Assembly (NCBI GenBank): GCA_000499405.2
Contig: HG738140.1
Location: 5,694,701-5,758,700, forward strand
Direction of reading: 5' to 3'
DNA from: Onchocerca volvulus
Taxonomy: Eukaryota > Nematoda > Chromadorea > Rhabditida > Onchocercidae
DNA length: 64,000 bases
Part shown: positions 1 to 11,901 of the stretch, piece by piece
Layout of the letters: each line of letters begins with the position of its first letter
Numbering within the stretch: the first letter of the stretch is position 1
Position numbers and translations under genes: made by a program
Notes under the pieces: model-generated
Told to the model about the DNA's origin: nothing
The model's input: the letters and a program-made list of their open reading frames with translations, nothing else
The model's database searches: none

Positions 1-3000
1 TTTTTGACAACAAAATGTAGATTACTGGAATTTATGGACATGAAATTCATTACATTAAAGCACTGAAAACATAAAAGTAGAAAGCAAATGAATGTGGAGA
101 ATTTTTTTGTCGGACGTTATAGATATTGTAAAAAAAAGAAATGAGAATTTTTTATGTCTTTGAAAAGCCATTATCATTGTCAATTTGCAAGGAAATAGGT
201 AGATGAGGCGAAGATGCTTCAGGAATATTCTATCATCATCAAATCTGCGGGATGTATGCACAACATCTAATCAACAACAATACAATTTTCCTCTTTCAAC
301 CAATCTACGACAAGAAATGTTTGTGTGCAACTCGAAATATCAAGGTCATCGTTAATAATTTGCTTTGAAATTTTCATCTATATGATTTTAATTTTGGCAT
401 TAGTATTTTGACAAATGCATAAGTTTGATTTTTCTTACTGATAACATTTTAAAATGATCTAGAGGTTTTCTTTTTTTTTGATAATCACTGAGAGATTTGT
501 TAAAGAATTATTTCTTACAATCAATTACTCAAAGATTTCTTTAACACTTTTAGAAATCTAGAATGTTTCTAATGCCCGTTATTTTGAATTATTTTAAATG
601 CTTCAGCATGAACCATTGATCATATGATCCTAAAGCAATGAATAATTTCATTTATCTTTCTGTTTCATGAAAAGAATAAAAATGAGCAAAAAATTGAAAA
701 TGAGAATTAAAATGAAATTAAAAAACCAGGAATTAATGTTTTTGAGACTGATCCTTCATCTCGACTAATCACTGTACAAAAATCCCCAAAATCAATTTTG
801 CCTTTTATCTCAAATGATTCGTCTAATTTTCAACACTAATTCCTATCCTATTACTCTATTTTTATTGGCCTTTAAAATGTTCAATTTAAAATTTGTCATC
901 CAATATTCTTTTTCTGAAGTGATTTATTTGCATCTTTTTGCGTTTTTAATCACTCTTTTATAAGATCTCACCATAAAGATTAAACATTAAGTAATCATCC
1001 TTCACATATATGCTCAACTTGTGTAATTTCATGAAATTTAAAGTTATTTCTTCAAAAATACTTTACTATGTTATTCGCTTTATAACATCCGCAAATAATG
1101 CTATTAACGCAAGTAATTTTCTATTTTCTTGCTATGTTTTTGTCAATTAAGATTGCTAATTGGCAAAAATTTAGAAAGAAAATAGAAAATTCGCTACATT
1201 TTATTACCTAAACAAGTTTTTAGATAATCTTTTGAGAATGTATAAATTTAATTGAGTTTAAGAATTCATTGGAATTTAATTGGATTTAAGAATTCATTTG
1301 TAAAATAAAAATTTTTTAATTGCTTAACTGATATGATTGATGATTCAGGATATTCACTTGTATCTTGAAGCATTAATAAAATCACTTAAGCAATATTTAC
1401 TTCACAAATGAATTTTTAAATTGAGCTAAATTTTAAATTTTATACGTTTAAAAAAAATTTAAAAGCTTATTAGGCGGCTGCTTTTCTTTTTTAATTAATC
1501 TTTCAATTTCAAATCCAACTTACACTTAATTGGCATAAACTGTAAGAAAGTTCTCTTCCATTTAGACTTTAAATTAGCGACATTTCAAATTTCCTTTCCA
1601 AATTTCTTCTTACATGATGATTACTCTCTTCAAGACAAAAAAATGATAATTTAAGCTAATATGGCACAATATTTTAACATCCTGTAGCCCATATTCTCAA
1701 TTTTCACATCTCTTTTATTAAATCATAATTAATCAATTTTTTTTTCTCTTTTTTTTCTCTCCTTTCTCTAAAACCTTTCATTTTATTCTTTGCTATTTAA
1801 ACTATCATTAAAATTTCTTAACAATTTTGAAATTATTGCAGCGCATTATTTGCTCTAACATATCGACTTTAATATTTAATTTTAAGATTTTAGTTCAAAT
1901 TTTTGAACTTGTGCTTCTTAGTTTTAATTTTGAATCATCTAGTCTATAATATTTTATTTATAGGAATTCAGATTGTTGCGAAGTTGAAAATTTTCTTTTT
2001 TTTTTTCTTTTTTCGCAAAAATCATGGATTAATCTAAAGTTTAGCGTTGATAATCACAATATTTTTGCTTGCAATCATTGTATTTTTTTCGATTAAATGT
2101 GCATAAAACTCTTTTGGTAGTTATTTTAATTACATTTTACTTATAACAGATATTTTCATTTTCTAATCATATTTATATTTACGATTAGACGGATTATCAC
2201 TATCTGTGTAGCAAAAACATGACCAAAACATCTATTATTAACTCTTATCATTTAATCGGATTTAGAGAAGAAAAGGTCTAACAAAAAAATCAATGAATTT
2301 GAAATGTCAATTGAAGTGTCCAATGTATTGACAAATGTTATTTGTTATTTTTTATTTAAGAATAATTTTTACGATAGAATATTATTGTAAAGTTTTATTT
2401 ATACCGCTTTAAAACTTTAATCTATCATTCCGTTTTGAATTTTGATTGATCAAGAAAAGTTTTGACTTTTCTGACTTTCTGACTAACCAAAATTTCTGGC
2501 TAATCAAACATAAGTTTTCTTTGAAACAAACAGAATCAGTAGATCGAATTAAATGAAATTAATCAATTCATTGAATCTTTCTTCCATTGTACTAAATGAT
2601 AATCCTATTTTCTTTTCTGTAATAATTTATTTCATTTTTTACATTTACCGATTATTAAACTTTTTGAAAAATACTTCGTCTATAACCTCTAATTTCATTC
2701 ACATTTCCTTTTTCAATTTATTATTATTTCCAATTTGTTGACAAATATCTTTATCTTGTGATCATATTACATCTTGAAGAGTTGGTTCATAAAATTAAAA
2801 CCAGTTTTTAATGTACTACTTAGTTTATAACGGGAAAATTTGCAATGTTTCATGATTCTGTCACTTGTTTTGTAAGGTGATACCTGCTATTGTCGCAAAA
2901 ACTACAACACTACAGCGAATTGTTTGTTTATTTCTTCATTTTTTTATTTCATAATATACTTCCATCCAAATACTTACTTAATCCATACGTGTTTTATGCT

Positions 3001-6000
3001 TGTACGTGAGAAAACGTAAGAATTTCGTGAAAATTCCAAATTTACCGATCATGGATTTGTGAATTTTTTTCTTTTAAAAAAAAAATTAACTTTTTTGAGA
3101 AATATCGCTCCTGAAGTTTTGCTTTTTTTGCAATCCTAAAGCTCTCTAAAATAAATTTCAAACCAAAAATTTAACTATAAGGCTTTATTTAATTAATGTT
3201 CATTTAGCATTATCTGAAGCTTTAAATTCAAATAGATTTAAATAGTAATTAATGAAAAAGTCGAAAATCAAAATGTCAATATGTCAAAGATTCGGACCCA
3301 AATTGATTTAGAAATTCATGTTCTAATATATCAAATGTTAAATAAATTTATGACTTAGCTTATGAGCATAAATACGATGCATAAGTAATGAAAAAATAAT
3401 CTTACCTATGTTTTCCTCTTTACTTTTTACTAATTTTCGAATTTTGACTTAAATTAAATTCTAATTAACGATTTAATTCAACTTTTATCAATTTAATTCG
3501 ACTTCCTCATTTAATTTTCCGGTCTAGAATGCACTTTTTTTCATGCTCTAAAATGATAATATGAAAAAAAAGTAGTATATATGCTCAAGAAGTATTAAAC
3601 AAACAAGTAAGTCTGACGGATGTTATTGTTCAGGATCATAACGTCAAAATAACGTAATTTCGATAGTTTGAAGTCAGTCATGACTTGTTTGAGGTCAACC
3701 CATGAAGTTAATCTTGACCTCAAACAATCTCATTAAAGGATTGAAGATCGAAAATGACAATCGACAGATTTCTTTAGCGTGCGATAGAAAGAAAGACGTC
3801 GCAATGTTTATGCGATTTTGTACATAGAATCTTGATAATTCTAATTACAAGTAATGTGCTAAGAATTGTTGAATAGATGAATGTTGACGTTCTTAAAAGT
3901 ACACTTTTTTTTTTTTTAGCGATCTTGTTTTTTTCAATTTATTTTCCTAATGTATTTGAAACTTTGAGATTTTTATCCACTTCAATTTATGACTTCTTTT
4001 GTCTTATCAAATTTGAAAGAGCGTGAAATTGACTTGGAAAATGCAAGGCTTCTTGATTTAAGATAAATGTCTAAGATCAACTGATTTTTGTCTATTTCTT
4101 TCTTCTACTTCAGGTGAGGACTTTATGAAGTAATTTTTCAGCAAATTATTTTTTTTTTTTCGTTCTGTCACAAATAATTTCATAATATTGAAAATTTGAA
4201 TTAAGAATCAAACATATCATTTAATTCTTTGGAATTCTTGTTTTTTTAATATTTTGGATTTGAAAAAAAAAAAAAATTTGGAGGAGTGAGGAAATAGTTT
4301 GTCGAACGAAGTAATTTGCAATTAAGGAAAGCTTTAATTACAAGATACAATACTTAAGAAATGATCGCAATCTTTAAAAATAAAGATTTTTGTCAATAAA
4401 TGTTTAGACATGATATTTTTGTGGCTAAAACCCTAGCAAATATTATATCTGAGTGACAATATTATTTTTTGAAATTCAAAATTTTAATATATTTCATCCC
4501 TTTTTGCCCATTATTGTACGAAAACAAACATTGTTTGTCGATGAGACAATTAATGATGAAAGGTGAAAAAGTTTTTTTTCAGTGATTTAGATAAATTTGG
4601 AAATTATTTCATGAAGTTAGAGTTTAAAGTTTTAATTCTAATAAGTTTTTTAGAATTCTGTTTATTAGAATTTATTAGAATTTTAACTTAATTAGACTTA
4701 TTAAAGTTTCATTCTAACTCTAATAAGGTCAACATTTTAAATAAATTATATTGATCATTTCTGCTTTTTTTTTTACTGACTTTGGAATTTTACAAATTTT
4801 CTTCAAAATTTAGAACAGGAAAAGATATATAATCAAAGAAATCAATAAAAATATAAAATTTCTTTCTCATCATCATCAATAATTTTCAATGACCTCATTC
4901 GTGAGATTCGGTAACATAATAATTCTAATATTTTAGAAAATAGTTTAGTAAGGTAGCATCAGATATATCTCTGGTCATTTTTATAATAATTTCATCCAAT
5001 ATCGATTTCCTGAACGATCAATAATAGCGTAATATTTGAAGAGTTGATTGTTAAGTTCAAAATTTGTCGAACGATCCAAAAGTTGTGACCTTCAATTTTG
5101 CTGTCACCATTTATTTCATTTCTAACAATTAAATTATTCAATAAATCGATGAATTTTAGCAATTATATTCAACAAATGGATGAATTTATGCAAGTAATGC
5201 ATGCACTATTCTGCAAACATTTTTGTGCTGCATGCGTCAGCAATGCACGCTATATGAAGTTGACAAAGTTTGTTTGCGCAGAGGAATTACCGCATGCTAA
5301 AGTTTCGATAATGAATCAATTTCTGGTTGAATCAAAAAAAAAAAAAAGTTGGCCTTCATGAAATATCTCTTCAATATAGGTCGTTTTTCATGCCAAAAGG
5401 AAAATTCTGGAATAAATGCTTTTCCGGATTTGTCCTTTCAGATTCTTCCGAATTTGTCTAAAATTCAATCCTTGATGTTAGAAGAAAAGAATAAATATTT
5501 TGAATATTTTGTCTTTCGGATTTGTTTAAAATTTAGTTGACGATAAAGTTTGCTATTTATATTTATTAAAAATGAGAGATTATTTGATTTATTAGCAGTA
5601 ATAACTATACATTTAAAAATTAAGTTTCTCGATTCTCGAATTTTATTAAAATTTGCAAAAATTCAATTAATAATGGATCATTATTGGATTCAAGTATTAT
5701 ATTTATTTCTCGATAATTTCATGAAATCAGACATCCAAAATATTTCATCGTAATGTTAGATTTGGATAAAGTATTTTAAATGTGTATGCCATAATGCATA
5801 GAATGGATCTAAACAAATTAAAATAATTAAATTATCGAAATAATTAAATCAAAAATGTAGATTTTATTTTAAAACAAAAAGTGTTAATATGTGAAAAATT
5901 TTCGTCGCTTATCGAAACTTTTTCACCATTTTGAGTAACAAAATGAGTAATAAAATAAAAATTTTATTACTCAACTACTAATAAATCGTTTGATTAATAT

Positions 6001-6874
6001 TCTATCTCAGTTTTTAGAATATTCGCAAATAAATGAAAAAATTTAGGTGTTTTCCCAGTGAAATATAAAATGACCTGATACCATTCCTCTTCTTTGCGGC
6101 ATTGCAACTCACTGAATTTCTCATAATTCTTATTATTATTTCTTGATTTTTATATTTGTAATTAAGTAAAAAGTCAATTTTATTGGTCATTTCCGACGAA
6201 AATCAAATCATTTGGTTTTAATCATTAAAATAATTTCAAAATACTTTCTTTAATTGCATCAAACTTTTAAAATTAAACTGACCAAATTTTATTCTTTTTT
6301 AATTGTTATTGTATTTCTTGATTATCATTAACTTTGATCCCAAGTTTTGACTTTCTTTAAATTTTTTTTTTTTTTTTTTTTTTTTGCATGGATTGATTTG
6401 CTGAAAAATTAAATGATAATTGAATTATAGGATCATTATATGTTTGTATGACTGATGAATCTTTTATCCTAAATAATATTTTAAATGACCATTAATGACC
6501 AATATCTTGCACTTTGAGTTGTTGATGAAAAATTCGACCGACTTTTTTGCATAACAAAGATCGCCATTTTTCTTTATGATTTCTCCCATGCCACTATTAT
6601 CATCATTCCAAATTTTTCATTATCACTCATACACTCATGGCTTTTCAGCTCGATTTTCTCAACTAATTTAACAAACTAGAAGAGATGAACTTTTAACAAA
6701 TTTTGTCAAATTTCCTCAGAAAATAGTATTATCGTGGAAAAGATCAAATGATAAAAATGAAATCGCAAAACTAATCATAATTGATTAATGAACAGCCATT
6801 ATAAGAGGCAAATTTTTTTTTGAGTTATTAAAATTTGAGATATTGCGAAGCGATTATTCATTTGTTAATTAATC
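1..6874. other. gene-poor AT-rich stretch
   Basis: No convincing gene was found on either strand. The open frames here are short, low in complexity and not flanked by matching splice signals. The block at about 5190-5320 is slightly richer in G+C and holds an 87-codon cysteine-containing frame, but it resembles no family. A possible 3' terminal exon at 223-368 (+) has an acceptor and a stop but no partner exon. Long T tracts occur near 6361-6385. An inverted repeat at 3685-3727 is listed separately. Confidence 0.6.
3685..3727. repeat. 14-bp perfect inverted repeat
   Basis: TTGTTTGAGGTCAA at 3685-3698 is the exact reverse complement of TTGACCTCAAACAA at 3714-3727, separated by 15 bases. Each arm contains AGGTCA, the half-site of many nuclear receptors. 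This could be a regulatory inverted repeat or simply a small hairpin; no gene lies close by. Confidence 0.5.
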
Positions 6875-9800
6875 ATGAAAATGTATAAAATATTAGCAAA
6901 AAATTTAGCAAAATTATCAATAAAATTTAGGTACAACATGTGGCAGTCATACGTTTTATGGATACTTTATCTGATAACGATGAAAATAGGTATCATAGGT
7001 AATCTTTGGGTTATCTGTTCCGTTATACGCAATGTACGATTTCAAACACATCGCTGTTTGCGACGGCCAAGTGATCGTTTGCGAAGTTGTATTTTTGTCT
7101 TGGCATTTGTTGATTTCTTTGTTGTTTGTTCGCTTGCTTTACGCATTATTTATGTTTGGAACGATACGCTAACTTTCGGTAAGTTAAGAACTTCAAGAAA
7201 TTAGATAAGATAAAAAAATAAAAAAATAAATCAAAATTTAATGAATACTCGGCACATAGGATAAATATGAAGAAAAAGAAATGGAAAACAAATGGATGAA
7301 CATTTAAATTTTCTCAATTTTATTAATTTTCGATTTAGTTACTCATTCTGAGCAAATGTTTATCAACTGAAATTGAATTTGTATTCGTAATGTCCTGTCG
7401 CAAATCATTGCGGTGATAAACTATGTTTACTTCTTGAAAAAAAATTTGTTTACTTTTATTTTTGCTGTTGTAAAATCTCAATACTTTGTTTTGATCAATT
7501 TTCATTAATTTATCGAATTTGAAGAAATTTGGAATTGCCGAGGATTGTATTTTGTTGAGCATTTTTTCAAAATGATATCAATGTTTTGTTTGGCATCTAT
7601 CAGTACCGGAAGATATATTACAATAAGTAAACCTTTCAACAGTCAGGTAATGTATAATTTTTTTGTAGCATATCGAAAATTGAATTAGAAATATATTCTT
7701 AGAATTATAAATTAAAATTGTATTTAAATTGAATATTAAATAACTCAATTTTTGAGTTCATAAGATGATTTTTGCTCACATTTGCATTAATGACTTATGA
7801 ATTTTAAATGGATCCAATGATTTGAGTTAAAAATAGATTCAATTTGCAACTTAAGTTTAATTTAAGTTCGAACTAAACCACATGAATTTTAAGTTCAAAT
7901 CTTAGATAATGAATCAGAATTCATTTTTTTGAGAATTTTAGCTTGAAATTCAATTTGAAACCAATCGTTCGCACAAAAAAGTGAAAAAAAAATTGAAATT
8001 TCAATATTTCGAAAACTTTCTATAAGAATTTCAGATTTATAAGCATTTTCATCAGGGCTTTCCATCAGTGAATTTATTGCTATACTTCGTAGTTCTTATC
8101 CCAATGTTACTTACGGTGAAAACAATCGATGTTACCGCGGATAGGCGGGATTGTCGCATTGGTGTTGATAGTATATGGAATCGACTAACTATCTTGCTTG
8201 TTGGAGCATCTTTTATTTTATTATTAATGCTCGTGAGCATTAATTATGCGCAAATTGTGCGACATGTATATCGTAGATTTTCAAAAAGGAAAGCACGACG
8301 TAAATATTTTTGAAATTAATTTAATTCTCTTCTCGAATTTATAAAATGGAAATTTAGAGCTGTCTATATGTTCTGAAGCTTTGAAGATTTATTTTAGAGT
8401 TCTTAAAATTTCTTTCAATTTATTTTAAATATTTGAAAATTTTTTAAATTTATTTAAAATTTTTGAAAATTCTATCGACTGTTCGTTCAATCAGAAATTA
8501 TTGCGATGAATAATAGTATTTAATGCGATTTTTCATTTACGAACATTTTTTTTATAAAATTTTTTTTTGAAAGGTTAGTGCTGAAAAAAAAAACTCATTT
8601 TGAAAAGGTTAGCTATTTTTTAGAATCAGCAATTTGCAAGCATCATCGATTATCGGAACCACGATACGTACGTGAAATGACTTCCTCCATTATACGTGTC
8701 GCTGTATTTCATACGATCTGTTGGCTTCCGTTTTGTTTTCTTGCGATGATTCCTACTGAAGTAATTTTTTTTAAATTGATCCATAAATTGTTTATCTAAT
8801 TCTTTATTATTGTTATACGTAAAAAAAAAATCTAAATAATAGAATTTACTTTCACAACCAAAAAAAATTTCTCAAAAATTCAAAAATTTGGCGATTTTAA
8901 ATTTCAGACATGCTCATTGGTATTAGTATCAATACGAGCAATAAATCGGATCAATGATGAACATGATTGGATATTATGGATTCCAATATTGGTAAATTGG
9001 TTAACATATTTGAATTCTGCATTAAACTGGATTTTTTATGCAATGTTGAATCGTGATCTCCGTGAATTGATCAGGTTTTCAATTTCTAGATTTACTATAA
9101 AATTTTAAAAAGAGCTGAAAATCGATGTTAACAGGGATAAATTTATTGTAATTTATAATATTTTAAGTTGAATAGGAAAAAATACCCTGCCGACGAATGA
9201 TTATTATTATTAAAACATCTATGAATCTTTTTCACATGTATTGCTAGAAAATATATGAAAATTTGATTTTTTTTTTCGAATTTAGTTTCGAGGCTTCATG
9301 AAAATAGTAGATTCACGGTGGTTAATTACTCCGCAAATTACTCTAATTTTTTAAAAAGTAGCATAAAATTTTAAAAAGTTAGCTTTCCCTGTTCTATCCC
9401 AGTACTTATTGTAGATTCAAAAAGAGAAAAAAAGTAACAAAATTTTATGAATAAATTTGATCTGAAGATATATTCCATAACATTAGGCGTGAATGTGTTA
9501 CTGTAATATGCGAATCGATATTTCGGCTATATTACTGTAATATACGAATTAGCATTTAGATCGTGTTACTATTACTGTAATATACTAATCGGTATTCGGA
9601 TATATTACTGTAATGTGCCACTATATCACTGTAATATATATCGACTATATTACTATTACCGTAATATGCGAGTCAATATTTCGACCATGTTACTATTACT
9701 GTAATATACGAATCGATATTTTGATCATTAATGAATCTTTTGGAGAAAATAACCCGAAAATTTAACATTATCATGATCTTATAATAAATGGAATAATAAC

Positions 9801-10236
9801 AATGACTGATATAAATCAAATGCCACGACGTAGAGAGAAATCGAATTGAAAAACTTTTAAAGTTAAAAAAATGGAAGGAAAGAGAAAAAGAAAAATATAC
9901 TTTGATTTATCATAATTTTTCTTCTTTATACTAATATTTTTTAAATATAAACTTTCTATCGTTTTAATAAACTTGCTACTCGTACAAAATGACAGTATTA
10001 GTGTCTATGTAATAATTAAGACGTTAAAATTAATCTTTTTCTATTCGTTAGTTAAAATCAAAGAGCAATCTGTACTTTTCTATATTTTTCAAACTTTTTA
10101 AACTTTTACTTTCAGGAATAATTCGAAACGACGAAAGCGTAATGCAATGACATACAATTATTCATCGACAAATTTCATGAATAAAAACTGCCAACAAAAC
10201 TTGAATCAAAATTCAAGTATTCAAGTATTGCTATGA
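6875..10236 (+). CDS. rhodopsin-family (class A) GPCR, probably peptide or amine receptor-like
   Basis: Six exons with agreeing phases: 6875-7178, 7525-7646, 8056-8299, 8624-8760, 8908-9074 and 10116-10236, giving about 364 residues. Seven membrane segments can be placed. TM1 contains GIIGNLWV. TM2 contains LAFVDFF (LAxxD). The TM3 cysteine lies in WNCRGLYF, and TM3 ends in ISTGRYITI. TM4 and TM5 flank a second-loop cysteine (RRDCRIG). TM6 carries CWLPFCF, and TM7 reads YLNSALNWIFYAMLNRDLR. The arginine-rich third loop and the basic, Asn/Gln-rich tail are cytoplasmic. Two signature motifs deviate: GRY replaces DRY, and NWxxY replaces NPxxY. The N terminus is short; a later Met (in NMWQSYV) is an alternative start. 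The acceptor of exon 2 (GAAG) is weak. The ligand cannot be inferred; it is treated as an orphan nematode receptor. Confidence 0.85.
9495..9727. repeat. degenerate minisatellite in the last GPCR intron
   Basis: Imperfect tandem copies of a unit of roughly 35-45 bp built around TTACTGTAATATRCGAAT and CGATATTTCG. At least six copies of the TTACTGTAATAT core are visible, several preceded by ATTAC. It lies inside the 1-kb final intron (9075-10115). Confidence 0.75.
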
Positions 10237-11901
10237 AACTCTGTAATCGTAAAAATCGGAATTGATGCGAAAATAGATGCGAAATCGAAAATTTTCGAGT
10301 ATGCATATTAATTAATGAGCAAGATCAAATTTTTCTGCTTTCAAAGATTCTAAATTCTGAAAAAAGTTTGTTGGAGAACAATATGAATTAAGAATCCATT
10401 CATCTTATACTTTTAATCCACGAGATTCTGCACTATTTAACTTTATTGCATTGTCTTTTTTTTTTCAGATTGTGAACAGCTTCAATCAAATTGAATTATG
10501 ATCAATGACTGTTGTGGAAAGCAAGAATTCAATTTTTCATAAAACGGTTGTTTCTGAAATCGAACACATAATCTGTCTGAAGATATATCCGATCAGTATA
10601 TTTCAAAATGAACAGATTTAGGCATTAAGTTCAGAATTCTGACAATGGAAGTAATCACAATGCATGTGAAATATCAAAAGCGATGATAACTGCGATTATT
10701 CAGTAGCTTGTGTGCTTTTCGTTCTTTTATTTATCACTGATAACAAAAACAACGTATATGGCAATGAAAAGAAATATTCGGAAAGAAAAAATATCGGAAT
10801 TTCATGGGAGAAAATTGACGAACAAATGAATATCAACAGAAATCATTGATAATATTGATAACGATGTTAATGGTGATAAGCAATCTAATAATTATGCAGC
10901 TATTAAACACTTTTATGAGCGACAATTTACTTTTTAAAAGACTACAGACAACATCATACCATTTCCAATATATTAAATTTCAAATTAAATTTCGAGTATT
11001 GAATTAAATTTCGAATATATTAAAAATACAAATTTAGAATTCGAATATACATAACAATACAAATTATTTGTGATATATTATGTATATAAGATGAAATATT
11101 ACTATGATTTATGTTTTTTTTTTTGTTTAAATAAACTGTTCTTTTTATAAATTATTCATATTTTATTTCTTGTAATTAGTAATTAAAATGTTAATGAAAT
11201 GATAATCTGTAAAAATTAACAATTTCAGGATTTAATTTAATTATATATTTTGATAGAAACTAACGAAGAAACTTTTCAGAATATTGATTCTTGTAGCGAA
11301 TCATATCGGTATAGTATTCAATATAATTTAATTAATGACAAATTTTTACAACCTACTTTTTTCTTAAATTCCCAAAATTTCAAGAACTTGAAGTAAAGAA
11401 TTTAATAATTTTAAAATACACAATTCCAGAATTTAACTTAGTTATACAATTTGATAAAAACAAACAGTAAAACCACTTTTATAGCCTATTTTTCCTTAAA
11501 TTCTTAAAATTTTAAAAAATTGAGAAAAAAAAGGATTAGTTTTTAATTTGAAAATAGTAGGACAAATAACATTGATGACATATCGAAACTCATATTTTGT
11601 ACAAATCATGCATGACAAGAGTAGCTAACTAATTGATAAATTAATATATGAGATCAAGAAAAAACAATCATTACCGCTAATTCCCATTTTTCTCAAAATT
11701 CGAAACTTAAATTTCGCAAATTTTCAAGTATTTACATTTACACTTAAATTAAATCACTTCAATTCTTGAAATCCGTTTCTTTTGTTCCGTAAAAATCCAC
11801 TTCATTTTCAATCATTTTGTCCAAATTTAAATTCACTTTGCATTTTTTTGACATTTTCTTTCTTCTTTTTTCGTTTGAATTATTTTTTTTTTTTTCAATG
11901 T
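10237..11901. other. intergenic space between two convergent genes
   Basis: Very AT-rich 3' flanks of the GPCR (+) and the glucuronyltransferase (-). Only short AT-rich repeats were seen (for example AAATTTCGAATAT variants near 10980-11045) and a possible poly(A) signal region near 11130 (AATAAACTG). No gene was found. Confidence 0.5.

Noticed and set aside
223..368. Possible 3' terminal exon at the window start (+), with CTTCAG acceptor and TGA stop
   Set aside because: No upstream sequence is available and no family resemblance was seen; 48 open codons could be chance.
5098..5361. 87-codon cysteine-containing open frame
   Set aside because: No splice context, no recognisable domain, ends in poly-Lys from an A tract.
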